Below, in pieces: positions 55,567 to 64,000 of a stretch of 64,000 nucleotides of DNA; within the stretch, counting starts at the first letter, position 1; each line of letters opens with the position of its first letter. The DNA is taken from contig DLHY01000147.1 of the NCBI GenBank assembly GCA_002483445.1, positions 48,063-112,062 on the forward strand. Direction: 5' to 3'. Made by a program: the position numbers and the translations under genes. The notes beneath the pieces are model-generated. The model had not been told where the DNA came from and made no database searches. It saw nothing but the letters and a program-made list of their open reading frames with translations. This stretch comes from Blastocatellia bacterium UBA7656 (GTDB taxonomy: Bacteria; Acidobacteriota; Blastocatellia; UBA7656).

Positions 55567-55836
55567 TTGCATGTGATCAGTCGCAGGGCGTTGAGAGAAT
55601 TCTGGGAGAAACACCCGGAGGCAAAGGATCCGCTTCTGGCCTGGCACAAGGTAACGAAAAAAGCCCGGTGGCGAAGCCTGACCGATGCGCGGCTGGATTT
55701 TCCTCACGCCGACCCGGTCGGGCATTGCACAGTGTTCAACGTAAAGGGCAATGCTTATCGGTTGATAACTGTCATCAAGTATCAAAAGCAAAGGGTGTAT
55801 ATTCTCCACGTTCTCACTCACCCGCAATTACGATAA
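55567..55836 (+). pseudogene. higB: HigB-type toxin with 3' frameshift
   Basis: An 89-residue HigB mRNA-interferase-like protein from a TTG start behind AGGAGG. Residues run HVISRRALREFWEKHP through the VFNVKGNAYRLI and YILHVLTHP core. The frame then ends. In the +1 frame the sequence continues with NYDKGRWKNDC, the usual family tail. This points to a one-base insertion in the CCC run at 55821-55823. Most of the fold is kept, so it may still be active. A sequencing error is possible. Confidence 0.75.
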
Positions 55837-55850
55837 AGGGAGATGGAAGA

Positions 55851-56264
55851 ATGACTGCGATTGTTAGCGGAAAGATTGACTCAAGAAAATACGGGCGGCT
55901 GCTCGCAAAGACTCTTCCGGCAGTCATCGAAAACGAGAAAGAATACGAGCGACTTCTTGCAGAAGTAAACAAACTGCTGAAGAAAGGCGCGCGTATTTCG
56001 GTTGAGGAAGAAAAGCTTCTCGACCTGATGTCAAGGCTGATAGAGGATTACGAAGAGGAGCATCACCCAATCCCTGACGCCCCGCCTCACGCGGTATTGC
56101 AGATGTTCATGGAGGACAGAGGGCTGCGTCAAAAAGACATCGTTCACCTGTTCGGCTCAAGCGGCGTTGCGTCTGAAGTAGTCAACGGCAAGCGAAGCAT
56201 CAGCAAAACTCAGGCGAGAGCTTTGGGAAAGTTCTTCAACGTCTCGCCCGAATTGTTCATCTGA
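55851..56264 (+). CDS. higA: HigA-type Xre antitoxin
   Basis: A 137-residue protein with an N-terminal helical extension (about 1-75) and a C-terminal helix-turn-helix (about 80-135: MFMEDRGLRQKDIVHLFGSS). It is the antitoxin and repressor of the HigB pair. Shine-Dalgarno AAAGGGAGA precedes its ATG. In the unbroken frame the toxin tail would overlap this start, as in related loci. Confidence 0.88.
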   Translation: MTAIVSGKIDSRKYGRLLAKTLPAVIENEKEYERLLAEVNKLLKKGARISVEEEKLLDLMSRLIEDYEEEHHPIPDAPPHAVLQMFMEDRGLRQKDIVHLFGSSGVASEVVNGKRSISKTQARALGKFFNVSPELFI

Positions 56265-56280
56265 ATTCCTCTCTGTCACC

Positions 56281-56862
56281 ATGTTCCTGCTAACCAGACC
56301 TTCGGAAGACCGCATCCGGCGATTCATCGATTCACAACGCGATCTTCCTTTTTCATACCCGGAAGTCGGCGCAACGCTCTCTTCCCCACCCGATGGGTTT
56401 ACCATCGACCACAATCGCATAAAGCTTGGTCGCGGCGCGGAGGGTTTCAATCGCGCCATCGGAGCTATTCGTCAATGGAAGATGTTCGATATGCCCTGGA
56501 TCAGGCTCTGCTGGCCTGATTCAGGGATCGAAGCCGGTACGACAGTGGCTGTGATGGCGCATCACCTCGGCTTCTTTTCGCTCAACGCCTGCCGCATAGT
56601 TTCGGTCATTGACACAGACGACGCCATCAAAAAATTCGGCTTCGCTTACGGGACTCTGCCCGATCACGCCGAGCGCGGCGAAGAGCGGTTCACTGTCGAA
56701 TGGAACAGGGAGAATGATCTTGTAGTGTATGACCTTCTGGCTTTCTCGCGACCCGGCAATATTCTGGCGAAGGCGGGCTATCCGTTCGCGCGACGGCTTC
56801 AAAAAAAATTCGCAGCCGGATCGAAGAAAGCGATGTTGGAAGCCGTGAACTTCACAGGTTGA
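56281..56862 (+). CDS. DUF1990 family protein
   Basis: A 193-residue protein of the DUF1990/UPF0548 family: FSYPEVGAT near residue 24, then IKLGRGAEGFNRAIGAIRQWKMF and a late FGFAYGTLPDHAERGEERF. The function is unknown; lipid or steroid binding has been proposed for the fold. It ends 10 bases into the response-regulator gene, which runs the opposite way. Probably independent of the higBA genes. Confidence 0.85.
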   Translation: MFLLTRPSEDRIRRFIDSQRDLPFSYPEVGATLSSPPDGFTIDHNRIKLGRGAEGFNRAIGAIRQWKMFDMPWIRLCWPDSGIEAGTTVAVMAHHLGFFSLNACRIVSVIDTDDAIKKFGFAYGTLPDHAERGEERFTVEWNRENDLVVYDLLAFSRPGNILAKAGYPFARRLQKKFAAGSKKAMLEAVNFTG

Positions 56863-57604
56863 GAGCCTCGCGCAACCTCTTCATCTGAGCGCGGCTCACA
56901 GTGACCTGACGACCGCAACTCAAAGCAAGCCGCGCAGTGCTGTTGTCCATCTCGCTCACTTCACGGACGTGGTTGAGATTGACTATAGTCTGACGATGAA
57001 CTCGAAGAAATCTTTCGGGGTCGAGTCGAGCTTCGATCTGCCCGAAGGTCGTGTAGCTCGTGCGAAATTCGCCCTGAGCCGTCGTCGCGAAGACAAGCCC
57101 GTGATCGATTCTGAGCGAAGTTATCTCGTCGCAACTGAGGATCAGTATTCGACGCTGCGAGCGCACAGGCAATCGTTCAAGATGTCGGCGCGGTTCGAAT
57201 GCCAGCAACAGATTCTTCAAATCAATACTGGCCGGTTCCTTCGATGCGAGTTTTTCGCGCACTCTCCCGATAGCCTGTTCCAGTCGCTTCGCTTTCACGG
57301 GCTTGAGCAGATAATCGACGGCGTTCACCTCGAAGGCATCAATCGCGTATCGATCATAAGCGGTCACGAACACGATCAAAGGAAGTTGGCCTGCATCGAG
57401 CATCCTCAATACGCTGAAGCCGTCAAGGTCGGGCATCTGCACATCGAGCAGCACAAGATGGGGATGATGCTCTTCGATCCTCGTCACAGCCTCCGCGCCG
57501 TTTTCAGCTTCGCCGACGATCTTCACATCATCGAAGACGGCAAGCATCCTGCCGAGCCGTTTTCGAGCAAGCGATTCGTCATCAACTATCAAGGTCTCTA
57601 TCAT
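56852..57604 (-). CDS. LytTR-type response regulator
   Basis: A 250-residue response regulator. The receiver domain (about 1-120) has the acidic pair (VDDES), phospho-Asp in LLDVQMPDLDG and Lys in LLKPVK. A LytTR DNA-binding domain fills the C-terminal part (about 145-245). The start ATG overlaps the stop of the sensor-kinase gene (ATGA), so the two form a two-component pair. Targets probably include the ABC exporter of the same operon. Confidence 0.92.
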   Translation of the reverse strand: MIETLIVDDESLARKRLGRMLAVFDDVKIVGEAENGAEAVTRIEEHHPHLVLLDVQMPDLDGFSVLRMLDAGQLPLIVFVTAYDRYAIDAFEVNAVDYLLKPVKAKRLEQAIGRVREKLASKEPASIDLKNLLLAFEPRRHLERLPVRSQRRILILSCDEITSLRIDHGLVFATTAQGEFRTSYTTFGQIEARLDPERFLRVHRQTIVNLNHVREVSEMDNSTARLALSCGRQVTVSRAQMKRLREALNL

Positions 57605-59922
57605 ACGATCTCAGCCGCGCGAGGCATTACGGGTATCGAAAAAGAAACGGTCGTCCCCCGATCCGGCTGGCTGTCGATTCTCAATCCTTCGCCGTAGAGC
57701 CGACGCAACCGATCATTGACATTCGACAAACCCACGCCCGCTGAAAACACCTCTTCAAGGCGTGTGGGCGCAATCCCGCATCCCGTGTCGCTTATGTGAA
57801 TCGAGAGATGATTCCCCTTAATCGCAGCCGAAAGAGTTATCACGCCTCCGCCGCTCAAGGGTTCTATTCCATGCTTCACGGCATTTTCAATGATCGGCTG
57901 AATGCTCAGAGCAGGTATCTGAAGGATCATCGCGTCGGCAGAAATAAATTTCTTGAATTCCAGCCGGTCGCCCATCCGCACTTTTTCAATTTTGAGGTAA
58001 GTTTCCGCAAGCTCCAACTCCTCGCCGAGCGAAAGGAAATCCCCGCCCGACCTGAACGAGTAGCGAAACAAATCGCTGAGGTCTTCGACAAGTTCTTCGG
58101 CTCGCTGCGGGTCTTCGACTATCAGCGAAGCGACGGAGTTGAGCGCGTTGAAAAAGAAGTGCGGATCGATCTGCGCCCGCAGAGCGCGAAGTTCCGCCTG
58201 CGCCGCCAGTTTTCTCAGTTCTTCTTCCGCTATGGCCTGACGGCGTCTCGCTCCCTGTAATCTGATGTTTTCAAGCGCGTGGCTCACTTGAACGGCGAGC
58301 GCGCGCAACACGCTCAACTCTTCGCTGAGATAGCCCTGCCCGTAGGCTCGCGCGCCGACCATCATCGCGCCATCGGCGATGTCGCCGCTGCGCACGATCA
58401 TCACAAGCTCGATTCGCCGCTCTTCCATCCGTCGATACAACTCATCATCTTCGATGGCGTCCTTGAGGGCGACATCTGATTTCTGCAAAGCAGGCTCGCT
58501 CAGAAGAGTGATGACAAGCTCATCCGTCGCCGCGGAGAAGCGCGCGAAATCGGCTCTGAAAGCCTCTTTCAGGGCTTCAGACACCGCCGTCATCAGGCTC
58601 GCTTCGTCCGCCGCGCCGCGCAGTTTTTCGCCGAACCAGTCGAGCAGATTCGAATAATCGCGTCGCTTGAACACGAAACGATCAACAAGGCGATGTATGC
58701 GGTCGCGCGCCGTCGGGTAGAGAAGAAAGACCCACAGCCAGATGCCGTTGAAAAAAATCGAGCGCAGCACAGGGTTTTGCACCTGAAGAATCGTGAGCCT
58801 CAGCGGAACGGTAACAAGTTGAGCATAAACCATCGAGAGCGCCAGCAACGCCAGCAGCGCAGCGCCTCGTTTGAGCGCGATGTCCATGAACGCCGCTTTG
58901 TGGAAACGATAAGCGATGAACAGCCCAAGCGGAATCGTGGAGAGCGAAAGAACGAGAAAAATATCTTTGTCGCTCCAGGCCGGATGCCTGCTTCGACCTG
59001 CGGCATTGAGAACAAAAAGCGTGAGGCTCACGGAGTTCCACGCAAGCGCGATGAGAGCGACGATCAAAGATGCAATGATGCCTTTCGTCTTTCGCCTCGC
59101 TTTGAGGAAATCGCGAAGGATCAAAAAAGACAGTATCGAAAAGATCGCCGCGCCCGTAAGGAATCCGAAGAAGGCTATCAATTCTCTTATGCGACCCGTC
59201 GATGCGTCGTCTTCAACCGAGTTGCTGTCTAGTCTCATCTGCGCGGCCTTTGCGGAAATCGAGCCGGGCAGAAGATCGATGGCCCGCTGCCACGAGTCTC
59301 GCGCTTTTTGTCGCTGGCCGTTTTTGTTGTATGCGTCGCCCAAAGCGAGACAGGTTTCTGCGAGGTCTTCGTCGCTGCCCTTCGCGCTTTCGAGCAGCAG
59401 TATGGCGTGAGAGAAATCTTCGACAGCCAGATGATCGCGTCCGGCGTAGGATGGGGTGTGAAGGCTGGTATAGCCGCGAATCTGTCGGACTTCGATTGAA
59501 TCGGGAGCGCGGGCAACGGCGCGATCAAGCGAGGCGCCGGATTCCTGCGCAGTGCGGAAGATTTGATCCTGCGCGACGAGGCTGAATCCGATCTTCAGCC
59601 CCAGCACGGCGCCGTGGTAAGCGAGGGCTTCCGCATTATCGCCATCGCGATCAAGAACGCGCCTGAAAACTTTTTCGGCTTCGATGAGCGCCTCGGAGTC
59701 GCGGTCGAGCGCGAGCCAGTAATAAATCCGGCCAAGACTGATTTGAAGTGAAAGATCATCCGGGTCTCGCGCAAGCTCCTGTTTGAGACGTTCGATCTGA
59801 TCAAGTCGCAACTGGCGGGACTGCTGCCAGACCGAAGGCGGGAAGGATGATTCGCGCTGCGCCGCTGCGACGGGCGCGAGTATCAAAAACATCAGAAGCG
59901 TATTGAAAAGCCGTTTGCGCAT
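57601..59922 (-). CDS. LytS-like sensor histidine kinase with TPR sensor
   Basis: A 773-residue kinase. An exported N-terminus (signal 1-22) carries TPR-like repeats (about 30-215) and is followed by about seven membrane helices (235-430), a GAF-like domain (about 440-590), and the LytS-type kinase core with the phospho-His in IDPHFFFNALNSV (about 635). The ATPase domain ends in GVGLSNVNDRLRR. It probably senses an extracytoplasmic signal. The TPR input domain is unusual for this kinase class. Confidence 0.9.
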   Translation of the reverse strand: MRKRLFNTLLMFLILAPVAAAQRESSFPPSVWQQSRQLRLDQIERLKQELARDPDDLSLQISLGRIYYWLALDRDSEALIEAEKVFRRVLDRDGDNAEALAYHGAVLGLKIGFSLVAQDQIFRTAQESGASLDRAVARAPDSIEVRQIRGYTSLHTPSYAGRDHLAVEDFSHAILLLESAKGSDEDLAETCLALGDAYNKNGQRQKARDSWQRAIDLLPGSISAKAAQMRLDSNSVEDDASTGRIRELIAFFGFLTGAAIFSILSFLILRDFLKARRKTKGIIASLIVALIALAWNSVSLTLFVLNAAGRSRHPAWSDKDIFLVLSLSTIPLGLFIAYRFHKAAFMDIALKRGAALLALLALSMVYAQLVTVPLRLTILQVQNPVLRSIFFNGIWLWVFLLYPTARDRIHRLVDRFVFKRRDYSNLLDWFGEKLRGAADEASLMTAVSEALKEAFRADFARFSAATDELVITLLSEPALQKSDVALKDAIEDDELYRRMEERRIELVMIVRSGDIADGAMMVGARAYGQGYLSEELSVLRALAVQVSHALENIRLQGARRRQAIAEEELRKLAAQAELRALRAQIDPHFFFNALNSVASLIVEDPQRAEELVEDLSDLFRYSFRSGGDFLSLGEELELAETYLKIEKVRMGDRLEFKKFISADAMILQIPALSIQPIIENAVKHGIEPLSGGGVITLSAAIKGNHLSIHISDTGCGIAPTRLEEVFSAGVGLSNVNDRLRRLYGEGLRIDSQPDRGTTVSFSIPVMPRAAEIV

Positions 59923-59929
59923 CGATGAT

Positions 59930-60739
59930 TCATTGGCGGGCGATTAGAGCCGCGAGGATGAAGACCGCGACGACGACTGCGGCCCACGCTTTTTTCGCGG
60001 CTGACAAAGGCTCGTTTGATTCCCACCTGAATAACGCCGCAGCAACGACGATACCAACGATGCCTGTCGTCATCAACACCACTATGATTTGAAGGCTTGC
60101 CCTTCGGCCATCGATTATGATCTCGCTGAGTCCTCTCACCATATAGTTCGATGGCAACATCTTCGATACGCTTTGCAGTCCCGGCGGGAGCATCTGAGCG
60201 GGGAGCGCGGCCCCGCCAAGAAACATCAGCGGATAAAAAAGAATATTTGAAACGACCAGCGCGACTTTCGTGTTTTCGGCAAGCGACGCGACGATGAGTC
60301 CGATAGACATGAAAGCCAGCAATCCCGCGCTCAACATTGCGAGAAATGACAGCGCGCTTCCCGCGACATTGACCTGATAGACCGCCTTTGCGAGCGCGAG
60401 TTGAACTATCAAAGAAGCCAGAGCGATGACGAAGTTTGAAACCATAAGGCTGCTCACTATCAGCCACGGGCGCACGGGCGCGACCCTGTAACGGCGAAGC
60501 AATCCGCGCTCGCGCGCAGTCACAAGCCCTATGCTCAATCCGAAGAACCCTGCGGCCATCGAGCTTATCGTCAGCAATCCGGGCATAAGAGCCGTCACCC
60601 CATTAGGATTCGTTCGCCCGAAAACGGTGGCGAATATGAAAAGAAAAAAGAGCGGAAAGAGAAAGCTCCAGAAGATGGCCTGGCGGTCGCGCAGGCTCAA
60701 CCTCAACTCCATCGCGGTATTCAAAAGCCATGCGTTCAC
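59930..60739 (-). CDS. ABC-2-type transporter permease
   Basis: A 269-residue permease with six membrane helices, first in residues 22-42. The region GLSIGLVTARERGLLRRYRV is typical of ABC-2 exporters. It overlaps the ATPase gene by ATGA and is followed by the kinase gene after 7 bases. Efflux of a lipid or antimicrobial compound is inferred from the LytS/LytR context. Confidence 0.9.
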   Translation of the reverse strand: MNAWLLNTAMELRLSLRDRQAIFWSFLFPLFFLFIFATVFGRTNPNGVTALMPGLLTISSMAAGFFGLSIGLVTARERGLLRRYRVAPVRPWLIVSSLMVSNFVIALASLIVQLALAKAVYQVNVAGSALSFLAMLSAGLLAFMSIGLIVASLAENTKVALVVSNILFYPLMFLGGAALPAQMLPPGLQSVSKMLPSNYMVRGLSEIIIDGRRASLQIIVVLMTTGIVGIVVAAALFRWESNEPLSAAKKAWAAVVVAVFILAALIARQ

Positions 60740-61704
60740 TCTCTGATCTCCCTTCCCGTCAGTTCGATGAACACATCCTCAAGCGTCGGGCGCGTGATGT
60801 GAAGATCGATCAACTCCGAGTGATTATCTTCGAGCCTGTGAATCAGTTCGACAACTGTACGTGGAGCATTCGAGGTAATCATCGCAAACCCGCTTCCCTT
60901 TTCGATGATCGATTCGACGAATGGAATCTCCCTCAAAATCACCGCGGGAAGAGGCTCGGAGGTCGTGAACTCTATGCGCGACAATCCGCGCGAGCGACTG
61001 ATGAGGCGGGCAGGCGTGTCGAGCGCGATTATCTTTCCGTGATCGATTATCGCCACGCGGTCGCAGAGTCTCTCGGCTTCTTCTATGTAGTGAGTCGTCA
61101 GGATGACGGTCTTGCCTAGCTCGCGCAAACGCTCGATGAGCGAGTGCAATTCGCGGCGCGACTGCGGGTCGAGTCCCGAAGTCGGCTCGTCAAGTATGAC
61201 AAGCTCCGGGTCATTGACGAGCGCGAGAGCGACGGCCAGCCGCTTCTGCTGTCCGCCCGATAGCGAACTGAATGCGGCGTATGCTTTCTCTTCGAGCGAG
61301 ACCAGAGCGAGCAGATCATCCGCGTCGGCTCTTCGCGGATAAAAGCTTGCAAAGAGGTGGAGCGCCTCGCGAGGTTTTATCTTGTCAGCGAGAGCCGTCG
61401 ATTGCAGAGCCACGCCGATCCGCTTTTTGATTTCATCGCTGTGAGTCGCCGGATCGTACCCGCACACTCGAACGCGACCGCTGTCGGGCGAGCGCAATGT
61501 CTCTATGATTTCAACCGTCGTGGTCTTGCCTGCGCCGTTGGGGCCGAGCAGGCCGAACACTTCGCCGCGCCGGACTTCGAAGCTGATATCATCCACAGCG
61601 CGAACGTCTTTGTAGCTCTTCGAAAGATGTTCGACGACGACGAGCGGCGCAGTTTCAACACGCTGGCGCGCCACGTCTTTTTCCAGTGCAGTTTCGATCA
61701 TCAT
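60736..61704 (-). CDS. ABC-2-type transporter ATPase
   Basis: A 322-residue ATPase with Walker A GPNGAGKTTT, signature LSGGQQKR, Walker B LVILDEPTSGLD and a DrrA-like C-terminal extension (about 235-322). The start at 61704 is behind GAAGG; an upstream frame to 61788 overlaps the preceding gene. It energises the permease of the same operon. Confidence 0.93.
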   Translation of the reverse strand: MMIETALEKDVARQRVETAPLVVVEHLSKSYKDVRAVDDISFEVRRGEVFGLLGPNGAGKTTTVEIIETLRSPDSGRVRVCGYDPATHSDEIKKRIGVALQSTALADKIKPREALHLFASFYPRRADADDLLALVSLEEKAYAAFSSLSGGQQKRLAVALALVNDPELVILDEPTSGLDPQSRRELHSLIERLRELGKTVILTTHYIEEAERLCDRVAIIDHGKIIALDTPARLISRSRGLSRIEFTTSEPLPAVILREIPFVESIIEKGSGFAMITSNAPRTVVELIHRLEDNHSELIDLHITRPTLEDVFIELTGREIRE

Positions 61705-61711
61705 TGGGCCT

Positions 61712-62584
61712 TCAGTTTTTGTGACAGCCTGTGCATGATACGCTGCTCGGAGGTTTCCCATCGAGAAACTCCCGCGCTTTTGCGGCATAAGGCGAGGCGG
61801 AGCATTCGCTCACGATTCGCTCGAAGTAGGGTCGCGCTTTCGCCTGATTGCCCATTCGATGCCACCCTTCGGCAAGCCCCCAGAGCAATTCGCTCTTCGC
61901 GTGCAGTGAGACTTTATCGAAGTATGGCTTTTGCAATTCGAGAACTTTTTCGTAATCGGCAAGGCCGGTCTCAAGCAGCTTCCTGGCTATGTCAGGCACA
62001 GGAACGTATCTTGATGAAGCAAGGAGAGTCGCGCCGCGCGGGATCAGCACCCCGACGTTTGCAGGCTCAAGCGCGACGGCTTGATTCATTTCCTGTTCTC
62101 CGCGCTGCCAGAGTTCCATCCCCTTTTGCATGTCTCCTTTTCTGAACGCCTGACCGCCTTGAAAGAGCAGGCCCGATCCGTGCCAGACCAGAGCTTCCGC
62201 GTGTTTGGGATTTTTCGCCAGCGTCTCTTCGCAGACTTTCATGCCGCGATTGAACGCTTCGGTGTCTCCCGCCATCCCGCTGAAGAAATCTCCACGGACG
62301 AGGTGATCGAATCTTTCAGGCACAGGTTCCTGCTTTTTGGGAGCCTGAGCCCGCGGCGGCGCAGTCGGTGTTTTCTCACGAGGCGCGGGCGTTTCCGGCA
62401 TCAATGCGACGACGCTCGTTTGAAACTGGTCTGATGATGCCTCCTGTGTTTCAGTCGGCGCGGGCATTTGGTTCGGTTCGGAATTTGAGAAAGTGTAGAG
62501 AAGAACCGCCGCGAATGCAGAGGCCAGCAGTAAGAGTTTCATATAAACGATTCGCTTAGGATTGCGATTCGATTGAGCCATCAT
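61712..62584 (-). CDS. membrane-anchored TPR protein with terminal haem-c motif
   Basis: A 290-residue protein with one N-terminal membrane helix (about residues 12-32), a Pro/Thr-rich linker (about 40-88) and TPR repeats (about 90-275). It ends in a CTGCH haem-binding motif 3 residues from the C-terminus. This is an unusual place for c-type haem attachment, although His follows the Cys pair directly. It is first of the five-gene ABC/LytSR operon and may be a redox sensor or donor for it. Haem attachment is inferred. Confidence 0.78.
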   Translation of the reverse strand: MMAQSNRNPKRIVYMKLLLLASAFAAVLLYTFSNSEPNQMPAPTETQEASSDQFQTSVVALMPETPAPREKTPTAPPRAQAPKKQEPVPERFDHLVRGDFFSGMAGDTEAFNRGMKVCEETLAKNPKHAEALVWHGSGLLFQGGQAFRKGDMQKGMELWQRGEQEMNQAVALEPANVGVLIPRGATLLASSRYVPVPDIARKLLETGLADYEKVLELQKPYFDKVSLHAKSELLWGLAEGWHRMGNQAKARPYFERIVSECSASPYAAKAREFLDGKPPSSVSCTGCHKN

Positions 62585-62789
62585 GGTTAAACCTCGTCTG
62601 ATGTTATTTCATTCGAAGACAAAGTTATCGGCTCTTCGATCTGCGCTCAACAGATTTGCCGGGAACGGCAGGAAAAAACTTCTGAGTGGTAATGAGCGGG
62701 GCGGGAGAGGCGCGGATGGGTCAAGGTTCTACTGATCGTTGCATTAATAGGTTGACCTGCCGTGCTGTAACAGTGCGACAGGAACGCGC

Positions 62790-63731
62790 ATCTTGTAAGA
62801 ACTCCTGATTGGAGAGAGATTCGGCGCTTCCGCGCTTTGGAGCTTAAACGCGATGGATGGACGCATCAGGAAGTTGCCAAAGCTCTCGGTGTTAGCAAAG
62901 TCGCTGTGAGCAAGCGGATGAAAATGGCCCACCAACATGGGGACATAGGGCTTCAGGCTCGCCTGCACAAGGGTTCGGCTCCCAGACTCAAGCCCGAACA
63001 AAAAGCCCTGCTCCCTGACTACCTCTCTCACGGAGCAGAAGCCTATGGCTTTCGCGGTGAGGTATGGACTTGCGCTCGTGTGTTGAGTACGAGTTTGGAG
63101 TCCTCTACCACAAGGCTCACCTCTCGCGGTTCTTGAAAGATTTGCAATGGACGCCTCAGAAGCCAATCGCTCGCGCCTCGCAGCGCGATCTTGATTTCGT
63201 CGCGCTGCGAGGCGATCTGGCCAGAATTGCTCAAACAGGCGCGACGTGAGCGCCGCGTCATTGTTTTTATTGATGAAGCGGGCTTTTACTTGTTGCCGGG
63301 AGTCATCCGCACTTGCGCGCCTTGCGGCCAAACGCCTGCACTGCATTGCTTCCAGGCCCGTGATCAGTCGTCGGTGATGAGCGGCGTGGCGACGAGTGGA
63401 GAGAGTATCGCGTTTTTGTTGCATCCGGTGCCTGGGGATACGACTTCTGGTCATTTGGGATGGCTCGCCGATCCATCGCTGGCAAGAAATAAAGAGATTC
63501 CTGGCGCAAGGAGGCAGTCAGTTGGTTCATCTGGAAAGGTTGCCGCCTTATGCACCCGGCCTTAATCCAGATGAAGGGGTATGGCAACATCTCAAGCACG
63601 TTGAGATGCGAAACGTCTGCTGTGACGACTTGCCTCATCTTCATGGAGAACTTTCTCTGGCGATCAAGCGGCTGCGCCAGAAGCCTCATCTCATCCAATC
63701 CTTTTTTGCTGGTGCAGGATTGGGTCTATGA
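62790..63731 (+). pseudogene. decayed IS630-family transposase
   Basis: Remnant of an IS630/Tc1-type transposase in three frames. The helix-turn-helix (HQEVAKALGVSKVAVSKRM) is in the first frame (to about 63070). A middle part with HKAHLSRFLKDLQW is in the second frame. The catalytic IDEAGFY is in the first frame again (about 63265). The WDGSPIH and NPDEGVWQHLK acidic residues are in the third frame (about 63440-63595). At least three frameshifts are needed, so the element is dead. Terminal inverted repeats were not found. Confidence 0.85.
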
Positions 63732-64000
63732 GAGGTTAACCGCGTCATCACATAAGCTATATAAGAATTTGTCGCAGATGGCGACCAGGGTCAACACTCG
63801 TGAACCTGCCCTGCGCACTTCCATAGTACCTCATCCCGAAATAATCCAGCCCACTCTAAACATCTCTCTCTTTTGAGGTAAATCTCTGTCGAGTCGAATC
63901 CACAGCCGCATACCCCGCCACACTCGCTCGCCCGCCGATGCTCGATTCGATCTCCTCTCCAAACGGTAAATAATCATGCCTAAGTAGGTAGCCAAAAGTT
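63732..64000. other. gene-free window end
   Basis: No coding region, repeat or RNA gene recognised in these 269 bases after the decayed transposase. Confidence 0.5.

Overview
The window is a dense bacterial chromosome segment with moderately high GC. Most genes are on the minus strand in short operons joined by ATGA or TGATG overlaps. The gene content looks like a soil-type, aerobic, Gram-negative bacterium of the Acidobacteriota (Blastocatellia-like). It includes a Tat-exported molybdenum hydroxylase, a di-haem MauG/peroxidase, a subclass B3 metallo-beta-lactamase, the PrkA-YeaH-SpoVR stress operon, OmpA-type and DUF4129 proteins, and many TPR proteins. This placement is an inference from gene content; no rRNA gene is present to settle it.

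Layout. 0-9 kb (+ strand): an exported xanthine-dehydrogenase-family complex with a small Cys-rich partner, a DUF1326 protein, secreted TPR proteins and a MauG-like peroxidase. 8.9-9.8 kb: a xisH-xisI cassette lying between the end of the peroxidase gene and a second, diverged copy of that end. 9.9-20.5 kb (- strand): GalU, a CopD-like membrane protein, an MFS exporter, a geranylgeranyl-reductase-type flavoprotein, a secreted LanC-like cyclase with a membrane partner, a VIT/vWA protein and an S1/P1 nuclease. 20.5-25.5 kb: prkA-yeaH-spoVR behind a long leader. 25.5-32 kb: truB, then an operon of half-phosphatase/TPR fusion, B3 beta-lactamase, ferredoxin and SagB-like double nitroreductase. 32-38 kb (+): a membrane-anchored TPR-CHAT protease followed by two unrecognised genes. 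38-50 kb (-): OmpA protein, EF-G, VapBC, RNase PH, glutamate racemase, tmRNA, DUF4129 operon, SDR and AtoE-like transporter. 51-56 kb: a Xre-ImmA/PIN pair, a PLP lyase, a ChbG-type deacetylase and a HigBA pair whose toxin is frameshifted. 56.8-62.6 kb (-): a five-gene ABC exporter plus LytS/LytR-type two-component operon. 62.8-63.7 kb: a decayed IS630 transposase.

The most unusual features are of three kinds. (1) Short-period tandem repeats: heptamer arrays in inverted pairs at three gene junctions, and 9-bp GACTC-type arrays at three loci, one of which may be translated as the N-terminus of SpoVR. (2) Accessory modules: TPR-CHAT with two unknown genes, the xisHI cassette in a duplicated gene tail, a stand-alone exported LanC with a CCG zinc site, and a phosphatase lacking its second half fused to TPRs. 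(3) Promoters: several clear extended -10 promoters, and two promoters whose -10 lies 6 nt before the ATG, which predicts leaderless mRNAs (xisH and the OmpA-family gene).
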